64,000 nucleotides of DNA, taken from the NCBI GenBank assembly GCA_025602905.1, contig JAHLKI010000041.1, positions 62,001 to 126,000 of the forward strand, in the 5' to 3' direction. The notes under the pieces were generated by a model that was not told the origin of the DNA, searched no databases, and saw only the letters and a list, made by a program, of their open reading frames with translations. Every line of letters begins with the position of its first letter. The first letter of the stretch is position 1. Shown here piece after piece: positions 45,846 through 57,507 of this stretch. A program made the position numbers and the translations under genes. This DNA is from Phlyctochytrium arcticum (lineage: Eukaryota; Chytridiomycota; Chytridiomycetes; Chytridiales; Chytridiaceae).

Positions 45846-47720
45846 TCACTCTTCAGATCCCATTTTATTGAGCCGACGCACAATGTAATGCATATACTCA
45901 TCCCGCTTGCCCCCAAACCCACTAATTGCAGCATACGCTTCCCGTACCGTCGTACCGCGTCGCGCCATGGTCGCCAGTAAGAGCTCAAATATTCCTCTGT
46001 TTTCCTGATTTCCAAACGTAGCATAGTCCAGGTGGACACCCGCCATTGTCGCGGCCATCACTTGCTGCATAAATTTGAGCACGGGGTGACCTCCAAAGAC
46101 TCCACATCCCCACCCTCCTGTCGCAACCCCTTCCCGCCCAGTGACTTGCTTGACAGAGGCAAATCCCACATACGCCTTATTCAAATCCCTTATAACCATC
46201 TTTTCACTATACTGATCGGTAAAACTCGCATCAATGGCCAGGATATCGAATCGCTCATCTCCCTTCGTGGCCGATGGCTCGCACAACCCAAACTGAAAGG
46301 AGTCCGCGTACCCCTTATAGGTTGCTGTCCGTACCACGTTTGTGATGGTGATGGCCTCTGTAGCCGCCATGGGCTCGCAGAGCAGAATTCCAATAAGAGA
46401 TTCGGGATGGGTGGCCAGAAGAATCTCTTCTTGAGTAAATGAGGGGATGATACGATGGATGTGGAGCCGACGGTTTGCGAAATCTACCAGGGTGCGAGAG
46501 GTTGACTGTTCCATAGAGCCAGGGAGGAGACTCGTATGGGTCGGCTCGATTTTTTTGGTGGCTGTAGACCAGTTAGGAAGCAAAACGCTTTGTCCCTGGT
46601 TTGACTGGCGAGACTCCGATTCCTCGGTTAAGATACTCTGGGACTCTTTCGACTGGCTCATCGCAAATGTCTCCTCCCCACCACCTTCCTCCCGGCTTCC
46701 TTTCCCTTTCTCATCCGCCGCAGGGTTACGCACGGTTGGATGGGCATATTCCGTCACATACTCTGCCTCCTGGTTGCTCATTGATTCGCTCTCAGGGCGA
46801 CCGATGGTTGCGTCCGCATCGTGGGGCCGCACCCAAGCTGCTGTAGTGCTACTCCTGCGATCTCTATCTTTGTGTTGTGTGTCTAGCGAATTTTCGGGTC
46901 GTGGGTCGGACCTTCCCCTACCCAAATCACCTTCAGATCTATGATGCTGATGATGATTGTGTAGTAGCTTCCCAAAAATCCCACCCAATGTTTCTTGGTG
47001 ATGATGACCTTCCGTGTTCCCAACGTGCCTCGCAAACACAATCACCTCATCCTCTTCACCCCTCTCCTCAAAAAACCACGCCCGATCAAAATATCCCAGC
47101 ATGCACAGCATTTTCTCAATTCCAACCCGATCTCGCGACATGAGCTGATCAAAACCCAGATATCCAATGTTTTCCGCATGGAATGCCTCTGGTTTTCTCA
47201 CATTCAGGAAAAACGCGTTGGCTAGAATGTGCCGAGCTTGTTTGCGGGTGAGGTGGACAGAGGACGGGCGGTTGACCCGTAAGGTTGAGATGTACTCTGG
47301 GTGGTCGTGCTCTGCTGCCGGATCAGAAGGAACATGTTCCGGATGGATCGCCCAGCAGTAAATAGAGGGAATCAAGTCCCGCATAACATTGAATTTAGGA
47401 TGTCCTTCCTCGCTCTTTAGATCTTGAAATGTTCTAAAGGCCGTCCCGAGCCCAGCAATAATGTCATCGGTCCGATGAGGTTGTTGGCGGCCCAAGACCT
47501 CGCCGAGTCCTTCCAGTGTCAAGGGCGGGGAAGAACCTAGATTTGCAAGGGATTGGGATTTGGACGGTATAACGGGGATTTGATGTGGAAGAGGTTTGGG
47601 GGGCGGTCTAATAGTACTGGTTGAGTTTCTTTTGCTGTGGTCGGCTGGCTCGAGTCCAAGTTTGGACCACGGCCAACCTTTCTGCCACCAAGATTGCCAT
47701 GTATCCGCCATTTGCAGCAA
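45846..47720 (-). CDS. poly(ADP-ribose) glycohydrolase-like protein
   Basis: Main exon, 624 aa. PARG removes poly(ADP-ribose) chains. The family is clear from FNVMRDLIPSIYCWAI, LTRKQARHILANAFFLN, LCMLGYFDRAWFFEE, VDFANRRLHIHR followed by TQEEIL, and near the end WGCGVFGGHPVLKFMQQVMAATMAG. The glutamate pair of the signature is present (TQEE, about residue 428), but the triple-glycine loop normally just before it is not recognisable here. Ser/Gln-rich inserts of about 180 residues interrupt the catalytic region. An upstream exon probably exists at about 47758-47884 (PPGNPEVTAVKIFAWTVSGK, splice donor gtaggtgc); joining it to the acceptor before KGWPWSK would give a different N-terminus, so the true start is open. 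Confidence 0.8.
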   Translation of the reverse strand: MLQMADTWQSWWQKGWPWSKLGLEPADHSKRNSTSTIRPPPKPLPHQIPVIPSKSQSLANLGSSPPLTLEGLGEVLGRQQPHRTDDIIAGLGTAFRTFQDLKSEEGHPKFNVMRDLIPSIYCWAIHPEHVPSDPAAEHDHPEYISTLRVNRPSSVHLTRKQARHILANAFFLNVRKPEAFHAENIGYLGFDQLMSRDRVGIEKMLCMLGYFDRAWFFEERGEEDEVIVFARHVGNTEGHHHQETLGGIFGKLLHNHHQHHRSEGDLGRGRSDPRPENSLDTQHKDRDRRSSTTAAWVRPHDADATIGRPESESMSNQEAEYVTEYAHPTVRNPAADEKGKGSREEGGGEETFAMSQSKESQSILTEESESRQSNQGQSVLLPNWSTATKKIEPTHTSLLPGSMEQSTSRTLVDFANRRLHIHRIIPSFTQEEILLATHPESLIGILLCEPMAATEAITITNVVRTATYKGYADSFQFGLCEPSATKGDERFDILAIDASFTDQYSEKMVIRDLNKAYVGFASVKQVTGREGVATGGWGCGVFGGHPVLKFMQQVMAATMAGVHLDYATFGNQENRGIFELLLATMARRGTTVREAYAAISGFGGKRDEYMHYIVRRLNKMGSEE

Positions 47721-47884
47721 GGAGAGGAGTTGTTAAGACTACTTGCTCTGTGAGCACCTACCTGCTCCAAAGGTAAGGCCCCGCTTTCACCCACAATGTT
47801 GTGTGTCACGTCTTTTCCGCTGACGGTCCAAGCAAAGATTTTGACAGCTGTCACCTCGGGATTTCCTGGGGGAGGGTACATCAC

Positions 47885-48146
47885 TAAGCATAGACAAGAC
47901 CATGCATTTATCCTTCCACCTATTCACACTCTAATCTCCGTCAACAGTGGTGTCTGTCCGATCCCGTAAAGTACTGTACTCTAGCTCTCAAAAAACTGAT
48001 AATTCGAAAATGGACAGACCGACAAAATAAGATACAAGAAAAACACAAAGAGAATCAGCAAAGGAAAATAGAAGTGGAAATAGGCCAACGGCGATGGAGA
48101 ATATGGTATAATGGAGTTGAAGAATGATGTGGGGTGTATGCGGATA
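47885..48146. other. intergenic
   Basis: A/T-rich gap with nothing recognisable; it may include the PARG promoter. Confidence 0.4.
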
Positions 48147-48609
48147 TCATCGTTTCCCGCCGAATGAGCGTTCAGCGCCTTCTTTCAGTTCCTATGCGCA
48201 ATACCATTAGCGATTCGGGTAACAGCACATCATGGAGAGGTGAAGGGTTTTACCTTTTTGAATTCATCGACAAACTGTGGTAAAGGAAAAGCAAAGGCAA
48301 AGACGGTCAGCACTTTTTTTAACCAGTCATCAAGAACAAGACTTACAGTCAGGATCTTTTCTTTGGTTTGAAAGGCAGCATCCGGATTTGAATAGTCATC
48401 CTGCAATTCCTGTGCTCGTTTGACTCCTATAAAAGGCGCACAGCGTTTAGTGCTTGAACAAGGGTTTGGCAAATGGGCATGAGACGGATACCTTTTCCGC
48501 TAAACTCTTGAATCTTTTGCTCGGTCGTCACGGCAAACCGTTGGAACAGGCGGTTGCTGACCAGTGTCTCGACTATTTGGGTATGGAGGGCCTGTCGCCA
48601 GGGAATCAT
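48147..48609 (-). CDS. 87-aa helical protein in four exons
   Basis: Exons 48609-48492, 48426-48347, 48274-48254 and 48191-48147 join in frame to 87 codons plus stop. All three introns have good ends (for example gtaagtc...accacag), and one exon is only 21 nt. The protein begins MIPWRQALHTQIVETLV, continues FQRFAVTTEQKIQEF and ends KELKEGAERSFGGKR. It is basic-amphipathic at the start and helical throughout, and could be a small mitochondrial protein, but I do not recognise the family. The plus-strand open frame over the same DNA is a shadow. Confidence 0.6.
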
Positions 48610-48889
48610 AGCTTTTGGGTGCAACTTATAGGCGAATGTGCCAGCTGGGAAATTGCCAAACGAGCAGTTTGGCGATATTGGTCGGTCGGAAATTGGGAAT
48701 TTGATGACTGGCCTGTAATTTGGCCGAAACAAGGTAAAGTGTGCTGCGCCGAGGCAGTTGCTCAAAGCCTGGCTCCAAGCCTGGCTCCAAGCTTCAAAGT
48801 TTGCAGAAACTAGAAGAGATATGGAACGGAAACTATCACTTAAATGCATCGGAGAACAACAGTTCAACTAGCTAACCAAATACACAAAT

Positions 48890-50277
48890 CTACTGAGCCA
48901 TCAAGGCCGCACTGGGAACAAGGTTGAGTTCCTTGAGCGTTTTGGCGCGGTCGGGACCATCAAGGACTTTGCGTGGGAATGTTTGCATCAATTTAAACGT
49001 GTTACCGGGATGAGCCTGAGCGAGATGATCATAAACAGCGGAAAGCTTGTCACTTGCTGCAAACGTGTGCGTAATGGGCGCACCAGTCGGAAGACGAATC
49101 TGAAAGTATATTTAGCAGGGAACAGAATCCGGCAAATTTGATAAACGCATTACCTGCAGGCGAGTTTCGTCGTAATTTTTGTTAACCACGGGAGCTGCCA
49201 CGGGCTTTGCCGCTGGGGCAGGTGTTGCTGCCAATCCTTGCGCAATCCGCTTCTTCTCCTCTGCCTGATAGCATTTGGGGTCAAATCGGGAAAGAACGGC
49301 ATACTGTCAATTATCTGGTACCTGGCGCGCTCGCTCTTTTTTATCTTCTTCGATTTGCAGACGAATCTTGTCCTTGGCACGCTTTTCGTCCTCCTTCTCC
49401 TTCTTCTTTGCTTGCAATGCCTTTGCCATCTCCTTTTCCTCCAACTGCTCTTTCATTTCAGTCATTTCCTTTCCGGTAGCCCGTCGTATCTTTTCCCGCC
49501 CTTTGGCCTCTTCAATTTCCAATCGACGCTTTTCTTCTTTCCGTGCTATGAGCCGGGCTTGCAAATCGGCAAGCTTGGCCTTTTTCTCTTCTTCAGTAAG
49601 AGGTTTGATCACTTGTGTCGACTCGGAAAAGTTTTGATGGGTCGTCTTCATGGCGTGGAATTCTGCAGCGGTAGCATCCCGAAGTATTCGCCCACAGTCA
49701 TCGCAGACTAGCGATTGAGCCGTCGCTTGTTCCGCAGTAATCTCCCCTTCTTCGTCTAACATCAAGTGGAAGTGTGTCAGCAACTACAACCCATATTCTC
49801 AATCCGAGAGTACCGACCTCCCGCCGCAGTCGAGCTGGCTGGACCACCCACCGCTCCACCTGATGCACCCCCTCCTCCGCTGGCCAATTCCTCTGCCGTA
49901 GGATCTGGCTGATCCACGTTCGCAATAAGCCTAGATCATACTCCCGCATTGATTCTTGGTCTTTCACATATAATGAGTGGGTCACATACCAATCCATAGC
50001 GGGCTGAATCGGAGAAGGCGTTAGCTGAAGCATACTTTGTCACCTTTCATGATGAAATCTACCTGGAGACCAGCATTCTTTGTGACCTGAAGAGCCCGGG
50101 TTCTAGATACAAATACTTTAAGGTGCAAATCTCAATTTGTTTTTCGTCAAAGGTCTCACACTTTCGCAACGCTGAAGCCCATGTCTATTTGCAAGTTAGA
50201 AGAGGGAGAACCAGAGGCAGAACTTTACGGCAGAAAAGCAGCAGCATACCGAGCAGAGTGTCTTTATCCGAAGGCAT
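48890..50277 (-). CDS. UBXN1/SAKS1-like UBA-UBX protein
   Basis: Eight exons: 50277-50250, 50184-50160, 50102-50063, 50003-49990, 49930-49818, 49755-49322, 49264-49154, 49099-48890 (324 aa). The UBA domain, split over four tiny exons, reads MGFSVAKVTRALQ then NAGLQPAMDWL, which binds ubiquitin. Next comes a zinc-finger-like segment (LVCDDCGRILRDATAAEFHA) and THQNFSEST, typical of this family, then about 90 residues of charged coiled coil (EEEKKAKLADLQARL). The C-terminal UBX domain (RLPTGAPITHTFAASD, FPRKVLDGPDRAKTLKELNL) is expected to bind Cdc48/p97. It links ubiquitinated clients to Cdc48; related proteins act in ERAD control. Confidence 0.9.
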
Positions 50278-50834
50278 GTTGCTTTCTTATAATATCGTTC
50301 AAGATTCTTAGATTTGTGTCAAGATCTGTCCACCAGAAGATTTTGAAAGTTATATTACGTGGGGTAATCGCGTCTGCGGCGGTCTGCTATAACTCTGCTT
50401 CATAAACATCCCGCTGATCCCGCCGCACAAATAACCAAGACCTATAGGCTGCCAATCTGCAACGTCTGTAGAGAGCTTTGAAGGTGGTGGATACCGGGGG
50501 CGCTTTGAAGGTCGTGCAGATATGAGAGAAGGTACCTGCCGCGGTGTGGAAGTTTATAGCGAATATCTGTGATGGAGAAACTGTCGATTGAGAGAAAGGC
50601 CATAGATGTTATCTTTTCTACCGCGAAACTATCAGTGTTCCCAACGCTATCGTACGGAAATTCCTAAGGATTAGGCTCACGCGAAGCTTTTCTTTTGCGT
50701 GTCAACTTCCATTCACATCAGTCATTTCGGATCGCAAAGAATCCTACGCTGCGCTCTCTACGAAAGTAACACATTACCGCGAAACAGCTACACATCACCC
50801 ACTATATATACACATACATACAGCACCACCGCAA
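50278..50834. other. intergenic
   Basis: Promoter side of the UBX gene and 3' side of COG3. No open frame, repeat or RNA gene that I can support. Confidence 0.45.
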
Positions 50835-53800
50835 TCACGGCTCGTCTAATATATTTGTGAGAGAATCGGTCGGAGCATTTGCTGATGGGGTGTTGGGGCT
50901 GATAGAAGGATTAGAAGATGGAGGCACCCGCTCGCCGGGGATGTTGTTGTTGCGAGTTGATGCTCGACGTGAACGACATATGGCATCAACGCCGGCGGAA
51001 ATGTCACTCACAGGCGCGATCTCCCGCATTACGCTATAGTCATACTCGGAGGCTATCGTGTCGTAAAATGCTTGATAAGCGTCAACGATATTACTCTAAA
51101 TGAAAAATTGAGAAGCTGTTCCCGTGCAGGATATACTACTTCAAATACCTTAATGACTGCATTAAGAACTAACTCTGTCTTTCGATCACCCAGATAATCC
51201 GACATTTTCCCTACAGCAAATCCAAGATGCTGAATGCATGCTTGATTAAAGTCATTGCACAGACTGATGACTTTCTCTGAGGGCGCAAATTCCATCAGCC
51301 TACATTCAAAATTGTTTATGCGGAAGAGAATGGCTTTTACCTGGAACCCCAAAGTCTTTGGAAATGAGGGGTTCAACGGACTTTGGTACGCGAGCTCGCA
51401 GCTCAAAAACCTGTGCCAGAGCATTGAGCAGCATGAACTACAAGTAAAAAGGACACGGAAAACTACCTTGAGCATAAAGTGTGAAATGGGTTCAACACAA
51501 GCCTTTGCTGTTTGCAGGATAAAGTCCTCGCAGACTCGCTTGAGATCTGTGTCTACAGCCTGTGCAATATACCATCAGGCGCCAAATCTCAATGTGTGGA
51601 CATATGATCCATACCAGTTTGGCATCTTCTGAGCTTTCACGCAACAAACGGCTTCGCGCTTCCATGAGGCCCTTGCCCAGATTTCCCAAGTTCCAAGGCG
51701 CTTGCAACATCCCAGATACCGTTTCCCGGAGTTGAGCAGTATTGATAATCTCTTCTTTGCGAACAAAGTTGCCGGTATATGGCTGAATATGTTCCCGCAA
51801 CATGAGAAGGTTCTTCATGAGGAAAAATTGCCCATCAAGCTGTTTATGTTGGGCCGATATGGTTTGCGAAGCTCCAATCAATGACTTGCGACAGCATTGG
51901 ATGGCCTCCTGAGCCAAATCTTCGAAAATGGGTGTGGGCACACATCGATACAGTTTGCCCAGTATATAGAGCGTTCGGTGCATAGTGGGATACCATTCAC
52001 CACCCCCAAACACCAGCTTGCCAATAGCATCTGCGCTGGGCTCGAACTCGTCGTTTATTGGCGACTCAGCTTCCAGCTCATCCTCTTCCTCCACAGTTGA
52101 TTCTGCCCGCAATATGGCAGCATTTGAAGTACCGTTTGACTTATTGAGAACTGAACTCACGCCATAAGACGATTGAATAGCCATTGGTTGGGGAAGACCA
52201 CGTCCACGAGCAAGAATAGCCAGCTCTGCTTCCCGAGGAGTGAACCCTTCAATCTCTTGGCGGATATATGTTTGGCTGCGGAAGACTAGACGTTGCTGGG
52301 CATCTTCCAAGATGTTGTTAACAACCGCTTCGATGGACGGAGGACCGGGGTTTTCTTCTTCTGGGAAACCTTCATCCTCCTTTGCTTGTACTTCCGCTGT
52401 ATCCTCTGTGAGTTTCAAAGGTCCCAAGTAAATCCTGAGTGTTTGACAGAGTTCTGATAGTGTGTCAATGCGCGGTTCCCGTAAGATCAGTGGTCGGAGG
52501 GTATCATATAATCGAGAAGTTAATGAATCAAGGTAATTTCTGTTTACAAATTATTAGACTAGGTAGGTGCAAGCTTGTGATGAACGTACGAAAGCTCTTC
52601 CTCTCCAAGGTGAAAGAAATGTCGGAACAGTCCGACCTCGTCGGCACAAAGCCTCATGACATATGCGCACCCACTTCGCACCTGACGACATTGATAATCA
52701 TGAGTCAAGCATCACGGAGCCAAACAGTCTTGTATTTAAATGTACCATAGTCAAGATATCACCGGATTCTACCAACGATTGCACATTGAGTGCAATATAT
52801 GGCTCAAGCAGGTTCTGTCGGACGGCAAAATAAATCGACAGGCAATCACCAAGAAGGGCAAAATATCTGGCGAAAGCGAATTTGAACATAATCACTGATG
52901 GAGTGAACGAGTTTCTGAACTTACTCAGGATGTGATTCGCATCGTGCCTCAAGCTGCGCAAGGAGAAAGCGCTGACTTGGAGCGAATGTGCGAAATTTGA
53001 CATAAAATAGTGAAAGTTGTAAATTAGGGGTGAGGGGTTCGCTGCCCTAGATAGAACGGTATTTCAATGGCTGTTGGAATCTTGACTTATCGGATGTTAC
53101 TCACCCGGTTGGCTATCTTTTCTCGTATATCCGTTGAAGTCGACCGCATTGTATTCACGAAATTCATCTTGATAAGAGTTAGGCCGCGTGTGAGACATTG
53201 CCGGAAACGCATGAGGTAAAGTTCTGCGTCCCGGAATGTAATCTACATAGGTGCGTGAGCAAACACTTTACGGTCTATTGCCTTGCAGGGATAGCACCAT
53301 ACATGTGCATGTACAAATGCAAGACATTCGTCCAATCTCAGTAACATTGGTACGAACTTGTCATCCAAGCAAATGTCATCTCCTGGACTTGCAAACAGCT
53401 TTGCGATGGGTTCCAAGTCGTTGAAGTATGACAATCGCGAGGACAACTGTTCTGCAACTTCCGCTAAGTGGGTTTGATCTGCCAACAGTTTCTCACATGC
53501 TGTTTGCAATGAGCTAGTTTTCCCCTCGACTGAGTCGTAATTGGACTGGAGGGTGTCCAGCAAACCAGAGATCAGCTCTACCTTGTCCAGTATATCATCA
53601 CACGCATTTCGATATGCAGTCACTGTTGATAGATATGCACTTTGATGATTTGTTCATAAGTTGTAGCAAATATACTCTCCAGCATGAGCGTGAATCTTAC
53701 CGATATCCCTTCTCTTGACTCTGTTCCATCTCCTTTTGGACGGATTCAAACCAATTGAAGAATTTTTGGGAGGTTTCCACAGGTCTCGACAGACCAAAAA

Positions 53801-54105
53801 TCTCGGATAGATCGGTGGTTGTGGCCACTGGGGCAACGGGAAAGGCATCGTCTTTGTCTTCATCCGTATCATCAAGCTATATGCGAACCAGAATGAGTCG
53901 AAATCGTTCCGGTAAAAGACATAGAGAGAAGCTAAAGTACTTCTATTGGCAGTGGTGGTTGTGCGCATATATCTTGCAGTAGGTTTATGACTCGCTTTTG
54001 TGCTTCATCCAGTACGATTGTTGCATCCCAATCTTCGACACTCGCCGCCGTCTTGTTTATGTTGGACAAGGCTGTATATGTAGGTACCGCAGTGACAGCA
54101 GCCAT
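50835..54105 (-). CDS. COG3: conserved oligomeric Golgi complex subunit 3
   Basis: Multi-exon gene. Main coding blocks, descending, are about 54105-53942, 53880-53654, 53630-53310, 53240-53110, 53000-52440, 52427-51492, 51475-51100 and 51060-50835; I did not fix every splice site. COG tethers retrograde vesicles at the Golgi, and Cog3 (Sec34) is in lobe A. Family marks: EDWDATIVLDEAQ, SRPVETSQKFFNWFE, SLQTACEKLLADQTHLAEVAEQ followed by LSYFNDLEPIAKLFASPG, RQCLTRGLTLIKMNFVNT, QQRLVFRSQTYIRQEIEGF, and WYPTMHRTLYILGKLYRCV before LDGQFFLMKNLLMLREHI. The last exon is a Ser/Pro-rich tail. A start three codons upstream is also open. Confidence 0.88.
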
Positions 54106-54533
54106 TTTCCGCACACTCCTTTATCCTCGTTCCAAGCACCACCAGATCTGCAGACTGCAGCCAGCACCTCCACCACTCTGCTTTGTCACTGGAGCTCTGG
54201 AGCTTGGAGGACAGCACCTGGCGACAATTGGTCACTACTGCGCCACACGACTTAACCAGATACCGCTACTATATTCGCAAAGATTCGAACCATTATTACA
54301 TAATCACGATTACAGTGAAGCAGTGAAGGGACGTTATGAGGGAGGTAATATCCGGTTCCAATCGCCGGGAGACAAGCCGACCTCTCGGTCAGATCTAAAC
54401 AAACGAAAATTTCAAAGTGCGCGAATTTCAAAGTGCGCGAAGCGACTCCGACACACATTGCCAAGATCTCACGATACATCGCAATTGTACAATTCGCCAA
54501 TAGTCCTGTGCATAGGTAACTTTACAGCAACAC

Positions 54534-56636
54534 ATGCCTTTGGTCTGTTATTTAACCAATTGTTTCAAGAAAATGACCCAGTCCAGTTTACTCCTCAAAG
54601 AAGTCCGAGAACGACTTTACCAACCCGCTGCAAAGTTTACACTGACCAAGAAAGAGTTTGATGAGCAGTGGCAAGTGGCGGATAACATGTGGACTAGACT
54701 CAACAAGAAAGCATCAGCCGGCACGAGAAGGTCCGTTAAAGTCACGACAATATACACCTGTCGAATGGCAGCGAAACGACAGCCTCATTCTTCGGGACCC
54801 CGTGAAGATGATACTGGCTCAATCAAGAGACGAGTAACTTCGACTCACATTCCTATAGATTGTCCCGTTAGATTGCGCGTTGTGGAGGATACTCAGACCG
54901 CCATGGTTTCGGTCGACCTTCAGCCGCAGTATGGAACAAAGCACTTACACCATACATTGGAAGACGTCGATCGACGCAAAATATGCGCTGCTGCACAGGA
55001 GATCATCAATAGCGAGGCTTTCAAGCCCTACCAGTCCAAGGAAATCGCAGGCGTCTTACCTGTAATGGTTGCCAAGGAATTTGACCCACAATATTTCGCG
55101 ACACTGGGTGTCGATCTTTTGACAGCTAAAACTGTCTGGAATGCCAAAAGAAGAGACCCTGAATTCAAAACAAACCCCGAATCGCAAATTCAGGATCCAG
55201 ATGTAGTTGAGGCAGAACAAGAACTACAAAAGGCTGGATATGTCACCCAGCGCTTTCTTGTTGCCCCTACTGACGAAATTGGTGCCACTGAAGGATTAGC
55301 ATTTGGCAGAAAAGAAGAATTGAAGGTACTGCAGGAATGTAGTTATCTTGTGTTGATGGATTCCACCCACAAGACGAACCGCTGGGACTGGAGGCTATTT
55401 ACGTGCATGGTGCGGAATAAAACAGGGTCTTGGGTTCCAGCCGGACAATTTTTTGCTCAGCGTGAAAACGGCGAGGGTGTGTACTCTGGGCTTAATGCCT
55501 TGCGAAATCTTGTTCTCGCTGAAACTGGAAAGAAGTGGATTCCAAACAATGTGATGATTGACCAATCTCATATTGAGAACCTTGGCATCCGGAAGGCTTT
55601 TCCAGGCATGGCAGCTGGTGAAGAAACACCCCGTATTTATTATTGCAAGGTTTGGCATGCTGTTTCCTTGTTTAATGTGGCATTCAGGAAAGAGGCTAAC
55701 GAGGAGAGAGACTGACGCTCACTATTCCAGGTTCACGTCATGCGTACGTTTATGAAGCATTTGACCAGTCACCGTGCGACATACGCCAAGATGATGCATG
55801 CTCTTAATAAGAGGACCCGCCTCGGTTGCCGTCAATTGGTCGACGAAGCAATCGCCGGAGCTCCTGCACATATGGCGACATATCTTAAAAGAAACTGGAC
55901 CAACACGGATCATCTTGAATGTTGGTCGATGGGTGCAAGGCAGCATTCGCCAGTGCTCCTGCAGATAACGTCGACCAACGCTCTCGAGTCCTACCACAAG
56001 CAATTAAAGGATGTTGGCAAGCCAACTGCTACACTTTGTGGGGCGGTCAAAACTATTGTGAATGTCAACGAGCGCTACGCTAAAAACGCGGCACAGCAAG
56101 ATTACACGTTCCGCCGTAAGCGCTTGACTCACACTGCCCAGTATCCTGCTCTAGCAAAGTTACCGCATCCATTACAACGTCTTGTGGTCGATCAGATTAT
56201 GATGGTCGCCGTTCGCATCGAAAAGGGTAAGCCAGTGCCCCAAATCGACAACCTCGACTGCAATTGCATGTTTGCCCGCCAGTATATGCTCCCGTGTGTC
56301 CATCTCTTTCACCAAGACATGTGCGCGGAGGAGACCATTTTCACCGACGCCGCGTGGGAAAGGTTTATTGGAGATTTTGAAGAATCGGGATTTGAGCTTT
56401 ATTGGGGCCGAGGAACGGCGCCTGTCAGGGAAATTGTGGTGACTCCGGCGCAGGTCAAGAAGAACCACCGCAAAACCCGCGTAAAGGCAGCTGTGGAGCA
56501 ACTTCAAAGCTTCCATTTCAAGCTCGAGGACCACCTTGAAGCAAACCCCATTTTTGAAGCGATGATGGAACGATTCTTAGCTCAATTAGAAGGCTATACT
56601 AGTCAGACTACAACCCAAGTTTGGAAATGGCACTAG
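54534..56636 (+). CDS. MULE-type transposase
   Basis: Two exons, 54534-55649 and 55731-56636, join across an 81-nt intron (AAG|gtttgg...ttccag) to about 673 aa; a start at Met 14 (54573) is also likely. An N-terminal C/H zinc-finger-like region (C-x-n-DCPVRL...KHLHHT) precedes the DDE core: first Asp in LVLMDSTHKTNR, second Asp in NVMIDQSHIENLG, Glu in STNALESYHKQLK. A SWIM zinc motif (CNCMFARQYMLPCVHLFH) follows, as in Mutator-like transposases. The frame is intact, so the copy is recent or domesticated. I could not find terminal inverted repeats by eye. It directly precedes the palindrome and virus-like module. Confidence 0.8.
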
Positions 56637-56915
56637 AAATAGAAGATAGAAGAGCGAATAGATAGTTTAAACTTTTTTGGTTGGCAATATATGTTGTGAA
56701 CTTGTATTTCGAATTCCTTGGTCTGGACGTTGTTACCGAGCTGTCGGTCCGGAGGTGGCTTGGTTGTCTCCCCCCGGCGAGCGATTGGAACCGGATATTA
56801 CCTCGCCCGAGACGCTCCCCGTTATGAGCAGGGAATTTAGAAAGTGTGCGGTCTTCGAAAGTGGTAGACTAAAACATAGAGCAATAACTAGTGACTAGAC
56901 TGAATGATTAGACAT

Positions 56916-56976
56916 TGACACGGTGCATAGACCCGAATTCCCTCTTAGAGGGAATTCGGGTCTATGCACCGTGTCA
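56916..56976. repeat. 61-bp perfect palindrome
   Basis: Two 30-bp arms (56916-56945 and 56947-56976) are exact reverse complements around a single T. The arm begins TGACACGGTGCATAGACC and ends GAATTCCCTCT. Such a structure would form a very stable hairpin as single strand or RNA. It lies 280 bp after the MULE gene and about 190 bp before the first ORF of the virus-like module. It could be a fused terminal repeat, a replication or resolution hairpin, or a transcription terminator. Confidence 0.95.
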
Positions 56977-57168
56977 GTGACTGGGTTCCTATATAGATTT
57001 GACCTGGTCAAGCGCTTAAGATGCCGCCCGAGCTAATAGTATATATACATAGTTATATGGTTACATAATACAGATCTATCCTATTAATAGAACTTTGACC
57101 AGATCCTGACCAGATCCAAGATCGAGTCAAATCCGAGGGCAACCGCCCATCTTGCCTTGAATCTCACA

Positions 57169-57507
57169 CTAATCTATCTGTATCACTTCTGACTCGATGA
57201 CGTCATCCGCCGTCTCTATTATATCGATATTCCGAACCCACACTTCATTCGTCGTCAGATACAATTCTCTGACTTCCTCTGGCATATTCGTCGCGTCTAC
57301 GCGGCGGGATGTCAAGATCTTGAACTTTAACTTCTTCAAAATTGTCCCTCGCTTGATTTGATGGCTTGTTATATTCCGCAGCTTCATTGTCTTCTTGATT
57401 GTCGCTAACAAGTCTGTATGTTCCTTTATCAGCTTCTGCGCTTTCTTAAACTCTTCCGATTGATCCAAGTCTATCAGACGTTCCATCTTCTTCTCCAGGT
57501 AATCCAT
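57169..57507 (-). CDS. 112-aa helical protein, unknown
   Basis: Intronless ORF with a highly charged, helical N-terminal half (MDYLEKKMERLIDLD, FKKAQKLIKEHTDLLATIKK) and a mixed C-terminal half (NMPEEVRELYLTTNEVWVRN) ending in acidic residues. A TATATAA box lies about 75 bp upstream. Its composition matches the viral module more than the host genes, and its place between the palindrome and the capsid gene suggests it belongs to the element. No family recognised. Confidence 0.5.
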   Translation of the reverse strand: MDYLEKKMERLIDLDQSEEFKKAQKLIKEHTDLLATIKKTMKLRNITSHQIKRGTILKKLKFKILTSRRVDATNMPEEVRELYLTTNEVWVRNIDIIETADDVIESEVIQID

